Notes: generated from the sequence alone by a model not told the origin. DNA of 64,000 nucleotides from JACVRW01 sp038323835 (GCA_038323835.1 JBBQHI010000006.1:1-64000), one strand, 5' to 3'; shown: positions 8,490 through 16,506, counted from the stretch's first letter. Program-made: numbers and translations.

Positions 8490-9598
8490 GCCGCGCGGCG
8501 CATAGCCTGGTCGTGGTCATGCTTGCGCTCGGGCTGGGGGGTTTCTCGCTTTCCGCCTTCGGGTGCGGGGGAAAGAAGTCGTCCGGCTCCGGCTCCGACT
8601 CGTCCTCGCTGGATCCGACGACGGAGTCCGTGTCCAAGGCCTTCCTGGACCGCTATGTGACCTCCGACGGCCGTGTCCAGCGGATCGACCAGGGGGGCGA
8701 CACGGTCGGCGAGGGACAGGCGTACGGGATGCTGATCGCGGCCGCCGTCGGCGACGAGAAGCGCTTCGACGCGATCTGGGACTGGGCGAAGAACAACATC
8801 CAGCGCTCGGACGGGCTGCTCTCGTTCCTGTGGCGTGACGGCAAGGTGGTGGATCCGCAGGCGGCGGCGGACGCGGACGTGGATGCCGCTCGCGCGCTGC
8901 TCGCCGGCTCGTGCCACTTCGACCGCCCCGCTCTTCGCGAGGAGGCGCTGACCATGGGGAAGGCGATCATGGCGGAGGAGACCGCCTCCTTCCAGGGCGC
9001 CGACGTGCTCACCGCCGGTCCGTGGGCTCGCAAGCCGCCGATCACGCTGAACCCCAGCTACTTCTCGCCGGCCACCTTCGCGGCGCTGGGCACGGCTTCG
9101 AAGGACGGGCGCTGGGGCAGCCTGTCGGCCACCTCGCGCACCGTCACGGACTCGTTGATGCAGGGTTCCACGCTGCTGCCGCCTGACTGGGCCCAGGTCG
9201 AGGGCGACCGGGTGGTGCCGAGCGGCTCGCCCGGGCAGCCCAAGTCCAAGCCGCTGTTCGGCTTCGACGCCGCGCGCACCCTCGTGCGGTTGGCCGAGGA
9301 TCCGGACCCGGCGGGCCGCCGGATCGCCGCGCGGTCGTGGCCCGTGTTCGAAGGGCGCAGGCCGGCGGACATCCCAGTGGAGCACGACCTGACCGGCAAG
9401 CCGGCGGGCAGCTCGATGCACCCCGTGGTGCTGGTGGCCGCAGCAGGTGCTGCCGACGCGGCCGGGGACAAGAAGTCGCGGGACCGCCTGCTGGCGGCGG
9501 CCCAGGCGCTCGACAAGCGCTCGCCGACGTACTACGGCGCCGCGTGGGTGGCAATCGGGCGCATCATGCTCACCACCGACGCCCTCAACTGTCCTTAG
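8486..9598 (+). CDS. Glycoside hydrolase family 8 lipoprotein (cellulase/BcsZ-like), CTG start
   Basis: Secreted (alpha/alpha)6-barrel endoglucanase-like enzyme, 370 residues from the CTG. It has GEGQAYGMLIAAAVGDEKRFD (proton-donor Glu), DADVDAARALL (base Asp region) and NPSYFSPATF, all GH8 hallmarks. An N-terminal hydrophobic segment ends in SAFGC, a marginal lipobox. A GH8 beside a cellulose-synthase-like GT2 is the BcsZ arrangement: trimming of the nascent glucan outside the cell. Start choice: the CTG at 8486 overlaps the upstream TGA and has GGAGG at 8474-8478, seven bases away, and gives an n-region MSRAAHS. GTG 8513 and ATG 8519 lack a ribosome-binding site and would remove the n-region. 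Confidence 0.88.
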   Translation: MSRAAHSLVVVMLALGLGGFSLSAFGCGGKKSSGSGSDSSSLDPTTESVSKAFLDRYVTSDGRVQRIDQGGDTVGEGQAYGMLIAAAVGDEKRFDAIWDWAKNNIQRSDGLLSFLWRDGKVVDPQAAADADVDAARALLAGSCHFDRPALREEALTMGKAIMAEETASFQGADVLTAGPWARKPPITLNPSYFSPATFAALGTASKDGRWGSLSATSRTVTDSLMQGSTLLPPDWAQVEGDRVVPSGSPGQPKSKPLFGFDAARTLVRLAEDPDPAGRRIAARSWPVFEGRRPADIPVEHDLTGKPAGSSMHPVVLVAAAGAADAAGDKKSRDRLLAAAQALDKRSPTYYGAAWVAIGRIMLTTDALNCP

Positions 9599-9604
9599 TT
9601 CTGG

Positions 9605-9646
9605 CTGCGGTGCTCGCCCGACCCACGCTCGGGCTGCGCTCCTCGC
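9605..9646 (-). repeat. REP-like intergenic repeat, copy 3 (inverted)
   Basis: The element in the opposite orientation, 42 bases, with core hairpin GCCCGA-(7)-TCGGGC. It sits between the convergent stops of the GH8 gene (9598) and the soluble kinase (9652). Confidence 0.85.
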
Positions 9647-9651
9647 CTGGC

Positions 9652-10491
9652 CTAGGCGGGTTCGTCCGCGGCGTCCATCACGGCCGCTCCGAAGGCCGCC
9701 GCGGTGGGGCGGTCGTCCGGTGACTTCGCAAGCCCCAGCCTGACTAGCTCGTCGAGTGCCGGGGACACGTCCGGCCGGTGCGCGCGCACCGATGGCGGCT
9801 CGGCGTTGATGTGGGCCCACATCTTCGCCATCCCGCCGGTCTCGGCCGCGAAGGGCGCCGTGCCGATCAGCGTCTCGAACAGCACGCACGCGAGTCCGTA
9901 GACGTCGCCGGGAGCCTCGGCCTCGTTGCCCTCGATCTGCTCCGGGGCCACGTAGTCGATGGTGCCGAGCATCTGGGCCGCCATCGTGAGGCCCGACGCC
10001 GACCCCGCTCGCTTGGTCAGGCCGAAGTCGGTGAGGTAGACGTGATCCTCGGGGGTCACGATCACGTTCGAGGGCTTCACGTCTCGGTGGATCAGCCCCT
10101 TCTCGTGCGCCACCTCGAGCGCCGATGCGATCTGGGCGGCGATATGGGCGGCTCGTCCGGGCTCGAGCGGCCCGTCGCGGCTGATCAGCGTGCCCAGCTC
10201 GGTGCCCTCCACCCATCGCGTGGCGATGAAGACGGTGCCGCCCTCCTCGCCGGCCTCGTAGAGCGGCACCACGTTGGGGTGGTCGAGCGCCGCCAGCGTC
10301 CTCGCCTCGCGGCGAAGCCGCTCGCGAACCACCGGGTCACCCGCCACCTCGGGCTCCACCAGCTTCAGCGCAACGGGGCGGTCGAGCCTGATCTGGCGCG
10401 CGCGGTAGAGGACCCCGATCCCGCCCGAGCCCACGACCCGCTCCACCTCGTAGCCGGCGACGACCGAACCGGGGGGAAGGAGCGTGCCTAT
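9652..10491 (-). CDS. Soluble Ser/Thr protein kinase, apparent ATA start
   Basis: Kinase domain only, 279 residues, no membrane helix. The glycine loop GSGGIG (21-26), Lys43 (VALK), HRDVKPSN (Asp137), DFG and GTIDYVAPEQ are intact. The core begins IGTLLPPGSVVAGYEVERV, exactly as in the sister kinases, but no ATG, GTG or TTG lies in frame near it; the nearest is at 10692, deep inside the FHA gene. The ATA at 10491 overlaps the FHA stop (ATAG) and is preceded by GGAGAGG with a five-base spacer, so it is the best start. This makes the third gene of a cyclase-FHA-kinase operon. The kinase probably phosphorylates the FHA partner; that is inference. Confidence 0.88.
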   Translation of the reverse strand: MGTLLPPGSVVAGYEVERVVGSGGIGVLYRARQIRLDRPVALKLVEPEVAGDPVVRERLRREARTLAALDHPNVVPLYEAGEEGGTVFIATRWVEGTELGTLISRDGPLEPGRAAHIAAQIASALEVAHEKGLIHRDVKPSNVIVTPEDHVYLTDFGLTKRAGSASGLTMAAQMLGTIDYVAPEQIEGNEAEAPGDVYGLACVLFETLIGTAPFAAETGGMAKMWAHINAEPPSVRAHRPDVSPALDELVRLGLAKSPDDRPTAAAFGAAVMDAADEPA

Positions 10492-11126
10492 AGGTCCCTC
10501 TCCGAGATCAGGCCGCCATGCACGGCCTTCTCGACAAGCTGGACGCGCTGCTGGTCCGGCGGTGCCTGGTCCACGCCGAGCTTCGCGGAGAGCACCATCA
10601 GGTGGGTTCTCACCGAGTCGACCGGCAGGAAGAGCTGCTCCGCGATCTGCTCGTCCCCGGCGGGGCCGCCGCCCTCCGTGTAGGGGCGGCACAGCGCGGC
10701 GAGCACGCGGCGCTGGCTGGTGGAGAGGTCCACGTCGATCGGGGTCCCGCCCACGGGCGCCACGGCGGGCCGCCGCACGGCCGGGGGAGCGCGGAAGGTG
10801 AGCGTGGTGGCGCCGAGCCGCAGCGTGTCGCCGTCAGCGAGGCGAACCCGGCCGCTGATGCGCCGGTCGTTCACGAACGTGCCGTTGCTCGAGAGCCCGT
10901 CGTCCACGATCGTCCAGTCGTCCTCGGACCGCTCGAGCCGGGCGTGAAGGCGCGACACCTCGGGGTCCCAGCCGAGCACGATGTCCGCGGAGCGCTCGCG
11001 CCCGATCGAGGCCTCGGCCACGCCGGGCTCGAAGGAGAAGCGCTGCTCCCGGCCATCACCGTCGGTGTAGAGCAGGAACGGCTGCCCGGCTGAAGGGTTG
11101 GCGGACACGCCTCGCATTATCGACAC
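10488..11126 (-). CDS. FHA domain protein with C-terminal winged-helix-like domain
   Basis: 212 residues. The FHA domain (about 20-115) has IGRERSADIVL, EVSRLHARLER and GLSSNGTFVNDRRIS, the phosphothreonine-binding Arg, Ser-x-x-His and Asn-Gly elements. After a Pro-rich hinge, residues 130-212 hold TSQRRVLAALCRPY and a helical segment (IAEQLFLPVDSVRTHLMVLSAKLG) that looks like a winged-helix/LuxR-like DNA- or protein-binding module. It resembles an EmbR-like kinase-responsive regulator with the order reversed. GTG 11126 or ATG 11117 may start it. It lies between the cyclase (five-base gap) and the kinase (overlap), so it is the likely phospho-reader or substrate of this operon. Confidence 0.88.
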   Translation of the reverse strand: MSIMRGVSANPSAGQPFLLYTDGDGREQRFSFEPGVAEASIGRERSADIVLGWDPEVSRLHARLERSEDDWTIVDDGLSSNGTFVNDRRISGRVRLADGDTLRLGATTLTFRAPPAVRRPAVAPVGGTPIDVDLSTSQRRVLAALCRPYTEGGGPAGDEQIAEQLFLPVDSVRTHLMVLSAKLGVDQAPPDQQRVQLVEKAVHGGLISERDL

Positions 11127-11144
11127 GGACCCTATTCGGGGTCC
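11127..11144 (-). other. Hairpin across the cyclase stop codon
   Basis: Perfect inverted repeat GGACCC-TATTCG-GGGTCC spanning the end of the cyclase gene and the few bases before the FHA start. It could tune translation of the FHA gene or reduce read-through. No T-tract follows. Confidence 0.5.
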
Positions 11145-13717
11145 ACCTCGGACTGCTCCTGTGGGTGGGTGGGGCTCTCTCCGAAGGACGTGACCTGCTC
11201 GGGCTCTGCCGCCGCCGCCCGCCGTTCGGTGTCTTGGCCGGGCGCCCGGAAGAGAACGACCGTGTCGCCGAAGCGGAGCACGTCGCCGTCCCGGAGAGGG
11301 CGCTGCCCCGTGATGCGCTCACCGTTGCAGTAGGAGCCGTTGCGAGACCCGTCGTCCACCAGCATCCAGCCCTCGGCGACGCGGCGCAGCTCCGCGTGAC
11401 GGCGCGAGACCTCGTTGTCCCAGGAGAGCGCCACGCGGTTCTCGACCCGCCTACCGATGGTGATCGCCGGCTCCTCCTCGCCGAGGTCCACCATGTGCCG
11501 CCGGCCCGTGCCGTCGTGGAAGACCACGAAGCTGCGGCCACGCTGCTCGGCCTCGATCCGATCGTGGAGCAGCGCGCCCGCACGGCTCATCTGGCCGGTC
11601 TCGGCGAGGGCGATCCCGAGCTTGAGCGTGAGGTCGCGCCGGGCCGGATCGTCCTCAGCAAGGAGCGACACCGCGCGCTCCAGCAGATTCACCGCGGGCG
11701 GGATATCGCCGCGGGCCAGGGCCCGCCGCCCGGACGATCCGAGCCGGGCGGAGGCCCGGCCGGCCAGCGCCCGGCCTCTCTCGCCGATCGGCCCGAGCTC
11801 GGCGAGGTAGCGGTAGGCGCGCTCGAGGTGGTACCCGAGGATCTCCTCGTACTCGCTCGCCCGCTCGCCCGCCTCGCTCTCCAGCCAGTCCGCCAAGCGC
11901 CCGTGGTAGTCGGTGCGGCTCTCCTTGAGGATGCCCTGGTAGGCCACGTCGCGCAGGAGGATGTGGGTGAAGCTGAAGGTGCCCTCGCCCGCGAAGTGCC
12001 CGCCGTCCGGCTCGATCACCTGCTTGCGCTCGAGCTCGCGCAGCCGGCGGTCGAGCTCCTGCCGGTCGTCGCCGCGGTTCAGCTCGAGCACCGCGGCGCC
12101 CCCGAACGACCTCCCCACCACGGACGCGGCCTCCACCACCGCGCGCTCGCCGGGCTCGAGCCGGTCAAGACGTGCCGCCAGCAGGGCGTGGAGTGTGGGG
12201 GGGACGGAGACCGCGGCCAGCTCCCGGACCACCGGCACGCCCTTCTCGTCCTTCTCCACGTGGTGCTCGTCCACGAGCATGCGCACGAGCTCCTCGACGA
12301 AGAGCGGGTTTCCGTCGGCGCCGGTGAACACCCGCTCGGGAAGATCGCCGGCCACGCCGGCGTCACCGATCAGATGGCCGATCAGGGTCCGGCTCTCGGC
12401 GCCGCTCAGAGGCTCGAGGTCCATCCGGGTGGCGCCGGCCACACCGCCGGCGAATTCCGGCCTCGAGTCGAGCAGGTCGCTGCGGGCGGCGGCGACGATC
12501 AGAACCGGAACGCCCTGGATCCTCGCCGCCAGGTGCTCGATCAGCTCGAGGAAGGTGGGTTCACCCCAGTGGATGTCCTCGAAGAGCACCACCAGCGGCC
12601 GCGTCCGGGCGGCGGCCTCGAAGAGCTTGCGCACCGCCCAGAAGGTCTCCGCCGGGGAGGCCGCGGCCTCCGAAAGGCCCAGCGCTCCGCCGATGCGCTC
12701 CACGATCGTGGCGGTGTCGTCGTTCGCCGGGAGCAGTCGCACGATCCCGGCCTGGACCTCCTCGGGGCCGGCGTCGTCCTCGACGCCCGCGAGCTCCGCC
12801 ACAATCTCGCGCAGGGGCCAGAAGGTGAGGCCCTCTCCGTACGAGAGGCAGCGGCCCGAGACCACGGTGGCCACACCGCGCAGCTCGTGCACGAAGTCCC
12901 CCGTGAGCCGGGACTTCCCGATCCCGGCGGGACCCATCACCGTCACCAGCCGTGAGGAGCCGTCCCCCGACAGGGTGTGCTCGAAGGCGTCCCGGAGCTG
13001 GGCCAGCTCGTCCTCACGTCCCACGAGCGGCGAGTCCAATCTCGGTTCCGCGCCCGCGGCATGGCCGGTCAGGTCGACGAGCCTGAAGGCGGGCACGGGC
13101 GCGCTCTTTCCCTTCAGGTCCAGCGGCGGCACGGGCTCGACCCGCACCGCGTCGCGGACGAGCGCCAGCGTGTGCTCGCCGATGAGGATCTCCCCGATGC
13201 CCGCGGCCGTCTCCAGCCGCGCGGCCACGTTCACCGCGTCGCCGGTGGCGAAGGCCTGACCCCGCGAGGAGTCGCCGGCGATCACCTCGCCGGTGTTCAC
13301 GCCGGTCCGGGCGCGCAGCCGGACACCCCACCGGGATTCGAGCTGCTCGTTCACCTCCGCGAGCGCGATGCGCATGTCGATCGCCGCCCGGACCGCGCGG
13401 AGCGCGTCGTCCTCGCGCACCGTGGGGATGCCGAATACGGCCATGACCGCGTCGCCGATGTACTTCTCGACCGTTCCCCCGTGGCGCACCAGCGCGTCGC
13501 TCATCGCCTGGAAGTAGCGGGTGAGCACCTGACGCAGGGCCTCCGAGTCGAGTGTCTCGCCCAGGCTCGTGGAGCCGGCGAGATCGCAGAACACAACCGT
13601 CACGACCTTCCGGAGGCCCTGAGGCGCCGACGTCGCGGGGGCGAGCGCCATTCCGCACGCCGGGCAGAACCGCGCCCGTTCGGACGCCTCCTCGCCGCAG
13701 CTTGGACACGCTCGCAC
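11132..13717 (-). CDS. Class III adenylate/guanylate cyclase fused to AAA/STAND ATPase and FHA domain
   Basis: 861 residues from GTG 13717. A zinc ribbon opens the protein (CPSC 4-7, CPAC 18-21). The cyclase domain has FCDLAGSTSLGE (metal Asp45), EKYIGDAVMAVFG (Lys85, Asp89) and ATGDAVNVAARLE. Then follows an NTPase with Walker A GPAGIGKS and a Walker B-like VVLFEDIHWGEPT, and a long helical region. The C-terminal FHA domain has ITIGRRVENRVALS, EVSRRHAELRR and DGSRNGSYCNGERI. Cyclase plus AAA ATPase is a known actinobacterial architecture; the added FHA domain links it to the Ser/Thr kinases next door. It probably makes cAMP under ATPase and phospho-protein control. It is divergent from the twin-FHA kinase with about 36 bases between starts. 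Confidence 0.9.
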   Translation of the reverse strand: MRACPSCGEEASERARFCPACGMALAPATSAPQGLRKVVTVVFCDLAGSTSLGETLDSEALRQVLTRYFQAMSDALVRHGGTVEKYIGDAVMAVFGIPTVREDDALRAVRAAIDMRIALAEVNEQLESRWGVRLRARTGVNTGEVIAGDSSRGQAFATGDAVNVAARLETAAGIGEILIGEHTLALVRDAVRVEPVPPLDLKGKSAPVPAFRLVDLTGHAAGAEPRLDSPLVGREDELAQLRDAFEHTLSGDGSSRLVTVMGPAGIGKSRLTGDFVHELRGVATVVSGRCLSYGEGLTFWPLREIVAELAGVEDDAGPEEVQAGIVRLLPANDDTATIVERIGGALGLSEAAASPAETFWAVRKLFEAAARTRPLVVLFEDIHWGEPTFLELIEHLAARIQGVPVLIVAAARSDLLDSRPEFAGGVAGATRMDLEPLSGAESRTLIGHLIGDAGVAGDLPERVFTGADGNPLFVEELVRMLVDEHHVEKDEKGVPVVRELAAVSVPPTLHALLAARLDRLEPGERAVVEAASVVGRSFGGAAVLELNRGDDRQELDRRLRELERKQVIEPDGGHFAGEGTFSFTHILLRDVAYQGILKESRTDYHGRLADWLESEAGERASEYEEILGYHLERAYRYLAELGPIGERGRALAGRASARLGSSGRRALARGDIPPAVNLLERAVSLLAEDDPARRDLTLKLGIALAETGQMSRAGALLHDRIEAEQRGRSFVVFHDGTGRRHMVDLGEEEPAITIGRRVENRVALSWDNEVSRRHAELRRVAEGWMLVDDGSRNGSYCNGERITGQRPLRDGDVLRFGDTVVLFRAPGQDTERRAAAAEPEQVTSFGESPTHPQEQSEVDPE

Positions 13718-13753
13718 GCCATGGAGTTTAGGCGTGGCGTAGGGTTCGAGACG

Positions 13754-15694
13754 ATGGCAGGCGAGCAGCTGCGGGTAACCGAAGGCAACGCGCGCGGCGG
13801 AAGCCTGGAGGTGGAGGCCGACCTGCTCATAGGCCGAGCGGCGCCCGACGATGAGGGAAGGCTCGGGGACGATCCCGAGATCTCCCGGCGCCACGCACTC
13901 GTCTCGCGCGGAGCGGGCGGAGCGCTGACGATCGAGGATCTCGGGTCGGCGAACGGCACGTTCGTGAACGGCGAGCGCATCGACGCCCCGCGAGGGCTCG
14001 ACCTGGGCGACTCCGTGACGATGGGTCAGACGGTTCTCCAGGTCACCGACGCCTCGGGCCGGGTCCCGGAGCCGACTCAGCTCGGCGCGGACATCCCCGC
14101 GGCCGTGGCCGCGGCGCCCGTCGCGGCGGCGCAGGAGTTCGTGGTCACCGCCGGCCCGGCCGCCGGCCGCAGGCTCGCGCTGGACGACGAGTTCGTGATC
14201 GGGCGCGCGGTGAGCGGAGAGGGGAGGCTCGCGGACGACCCCGAGCTATCCCGCCGCCATGCGCGCGTCATGCGCAGCGCGGGCGGAGCGCTGACGATCG
14301 AGGATCTCGGGTCGGCCAACGGGACGTTCGTTAACGGCGTCCGCCTGAGCGAGCCGCGGGCGCTGGAGCTGGGCGACTCCATTCGCGTGGGCGAGACCAC
14401 CATGGAGCTCACCGAGGCCGGGCAACCCGCATCGCCGCCCCGGGCCCCGGCCCCGCCCGCACGGCCTGCAGCGTCGCCGCCTCCTCCGCCCCGCGCCGCC
14501 GCTCCCCCACGTCCACCGGCCCGGCCCCCCACACCGCCTCCGGTGCGCCCGCCGACGCCGCCCCCCGTGCGGCCCCCGGCCCCGCCGCCGGCCCGGCCCC
14601 CGGCGCCGCAACCTGTCGCCCGGGAGCCGGAGAGGGAGGTGGGCATCCAGCTCCCGCCGGGCACGGTCTTCGCCGGGTGCCGGGTGGAGGAGATGATCGG
14701 CCACGGAGACATGGGAATCGTCTACCGCGCCGAGGAGCTCGCCCTCCAGCGGCCGGTGGCCCTCAAGCTGATCCTGCCCGAGCACTCCGAGGAGGAGCGC
14801 TTTCGCGAGCGCTTCCGGCGCGAGTCGAAGCTCGCCGCCTCTATCGATCACCCGAACGTGATCCCGGTCCTCGAGGCAGGGGACGAGGAGGGCGTCCTCT
14901 TCATCCGGATGCGCCTCGTGGAGGGCACCGACCTGCGCACGCTGATCGCGGCGGAGGGACCGGTGGCTCCGCGGCGGGCGGCCCGCATCATCCGTCAGGT
15001 CGGCGCGGCTCTCGACGCCGCCCACGCACGCGGCCTCGTGCACCGGGACGTGAAGCCGGCCAACGTGCTGCTCGCGCGGGCCGACCACGTCTACCTCAGC
15101 GACTTCGGGCTGGCCAAGAGCGCCAGCGACCTCGGCGGGCTGACACGTCAGGGGTCCATCGTCGCGCGCGCCGAATACGTCGCGCCTGAGCAGATAATCG
15201 ACGACCGCGTGGACGCGCTCACCGACGTCTACGCGCTGGGCTGCCTGCTGTTCGAGGCGCTGACGGGGGAGGCGCCGTATGCCACGTTGACGGGCGGCGG
15301 CGCGATGATGGCCCACGTCGACGCCCCACCGCCGTCGCCCCTCGAGCGGCGCCCGGACCTGCCCCCGGAGCTCGACGCGGTGGTGCGGCGGGCGATGGCC
15401 AAGGATCCCGCCGAGCGCTACCCGTCGGCGGGCGACCTAGGAGAGGCCGCGCTCGCGGCCGCCGGGGGAAGGCGCCGGGCGACGGCGGAGTCCGTAATCG
15501 CCACCGGCGACGCCCTTCCGCAGGCTCTACGGGAGGCGCAACTCGGGAGACCGCCGGCGGGCGAGCCGGAGGCGGACGAGGAAGCGGCCGAGGCCGGTCC
15601 TGGCGGGGCGCTGCGGTGGGTGCTGCCGCTGGGGGTGCTGGCCGTGCTGGCTGCGGGGATGGTGGCTGCTTTGGAAGCCTTCTCGAAGCTCTGA
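13754..15694 (+). CDS. Membrane Ser/Thr kinase with two N-terminal FHA domains
   Basis: 646 residues from ATG 13754 (ATG 13721 also possible). FHA1 (about 1-100) and FHA2 (about 120-220) share SRRHA and LGSANGTFVNG and are nearly identical over about 60 bases of DNA. A strongly Pro/Arg-rich linker (about 225-295) precedes the kinase: GHGDMG loop, Lys338 (VALK), HRDVKPAN (Asp432), DFG. The activation segment reads SIVARAEYVAPEQ, lacking the usual Gly-Thr before the Tyr that both sister kinases have. A single membrane helix ends the protein (about 620-640) with almost nothing outside. FHA domains on the same chain suggest self-recruitment or docking of phosphorylated partners such as the divergent cyclase. 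Confidence 0.9.
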   Translation: MAGEQLRVTEGNARGGSLEVEADLLIGRAAPDDEGRLGDDPEISRRHALVSRGAGGALTIEDLGSANGTFVNGERIDAPRGLDLGDSVTMGQTVLQVTDASGRVPEPTQLGADIPAAVAAAPVAAAQEFVVTAGPAAGRRLALDDEFVIGRAVSGEGRLADDPELSRRHARVMRSAGGALTIEDLGSANGTFVNGVRLSEPRALELGDSIRVGETTMELTEAGQPASPPRAPAPPARPAASPPPPPRAAAPPRPPARPPTPPPVRPPTPPPVRPPAPPPARPPAPQPVAREPEREVGIQLPPGTVFAGCRVEEMIGHGDMGIVYRAEELALQRPVALKLILPEHSEEERFRERFRRESKLAASIDHPNVIPVLEAGDEEGVLFIRMRLVEGTDLRTLIAAEGPVAPRRAARIIRQVGAALDAAHARGLVHRDVKPANVLLARADHVYLSDFGLAKSASDLGGLTRQGSIVARAEYVAPEQIIDDRVDALTDVYALGCLLFEALTGEAPYATLTGGGAMMAHVDAPPPSPLERRPDLPPELDAVVRRAMAKDPAERYPSAGDLGEAALAAAGGRRRATAESVIATGDALPQALREAQLGRPPAGEPEADEEAAEAGPGGALRWVLPLGVLAVLAAGMVAALEAFSKL

Positions 15695-16014
15695 GCGCCT
15701 CGTGTTGCTGGGGGGTCCGGCGTTCGCCGCTTCCCGCGGACCTCTCGGAGCTTCGCTCCTCGTTCGCTCGCGCCGGGGGCGCTCTCTCTGACACGGTCCG
15801 CGTGAAGGGCGACCGCCGGCCCCACGACACGGTCTATGGACGAAGCCCGCTCACGCTCTGTTTTAAAAGCAGTGAGGGACAGGAGCTGCTGTGGGGTCCG
15901 CGTTCGACGCCCGACCGGACCATGCCAGAGCGAGCCGCTTGCGGCGAGCGAACGAGCGGCGCAGCCGCGAGCAGTCCGGGCGGGCGTTGAACGCGGACCC
16001 CCCCGCCAACAGCG
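15695..16014. other. Intergenic region between convergent genes
   Basis: 320 bases without a convincing gene. It contains GC-rich inverted repeats, including the large one at 15894-16003, and one atypically AT-containing stretch around 15860 (TTTTAAAAGC). The recurrent REP-like element is not present here. No homology-like coding is seen in any frame. Confidence 0.6.
15894..16003. repeat. Large imperfect inverted repeat
   Basis: Left arm GGGGTCCGCGTTCGACGCCC (15894-15913) is complementary to the right arm around 15981-16003 (GGGCGTTGAACGCGGACCCC), with one mismatch, and a GC-rich insert of about 65 bases. It lies just past the stop of the minus-strand gene at 16015 and may act as a terminator or be a small palindromic element. 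Confidence 0.6.
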
Positions 16015-16506
16015 CTACTCCGCCTCGCCCCTCAGAGCGCGCTTGGCCGCCGCCACCCGCTCATCCTCCAGCGCCTTGTGCTGGGCCTCCGCCCGCTCAA
16101 GCAATCCGGCGAGGTCGGTTGAGCGCAGCGCCGAATAGCGGTCCGCCGCCGCGATCAATGTCCGCCACAGGGATGCCTTCCCCTCCACCCCGAGCGTGAG
16201 GGTCTCGAGCGCCATGAACGTGCCGAGCTCGTCCTCCCCGGACGTGAGGCCGCTGAACTTCGCGCGGCTGGCCTTCTCGGCCACCCATGTGGTGGCCTGC
16301 TTGACGGGGTTCTTCGACGTGCCCATGCGCTCCATCAGATCGATGAGCGTCTGGCGGTCCTCCTCGATCTGCGCCGAGATCGACGACATGACCTCGCCCA
16401 GGGGGGAGCCCTCGTTCTGGTGCTGAAGGTGCTCGGCGAGCTCGCTCCCCATCATCGCCCCTCCCAGATGGTCATTGAGGTACACGTCCATCGGCTTGTC
16501 CGCCAT
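16015..16506 (-). CDS. Conserved uncharacterised helical protein
   Basis: 163 residues beginning MADKPMDVYLNDHLGGAMMG. The sequence is almost all helical and charged, with NEGSPLGEVM, IEEDRQTLIDLMERMGTSKN and TLGVEGKASLWRTL. Its style resembles a small family of actinobacterial proteins with no assigned function; a ferritin-like or four-helix fold is plausible, since Glu and His recur along the helices, but no metal site can be shown. There is no signal peptide or membrane segment. It is a single gene with 45 bases to the next minus-strand gene downstream of its start. Confidence 0.75.
   Translation of the reverse strand: MADKPMDVYLNDHLGGAMMGSELAEHLQHQNEGSPLGEVMSSISAQIEEDRQTLIDLMERMGTSKNPVKQATTWVAEKASRAKFSGLTSGEDELGTFMALETLTLGVEGKASLWRTLIAAADRYSALRSTDLAGLLERAEAQHKALEDERVAAAKRALRGEAE

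Noticed and set aside
8333..10216. Open frame of 627 codons on the minus strand
   Set aside because: Runs across the GH8 gene in antisense and through the kinase in a wrong frame; no domain.
10491..10692. Extended N-terminus of the soluble kinase from ATG 10692
   Set aside because: The 67 extra codons read the FHA C-terminal region out of frame and look like Arg/Gly/Pro noise; ATA 10491 with its ribosome site explains the gene better.
11165..12955. Open frame of 596 codons on the plus strand
   Set aside because: Antisense to the cyclase/ATPase gene, with no recognisable motif.
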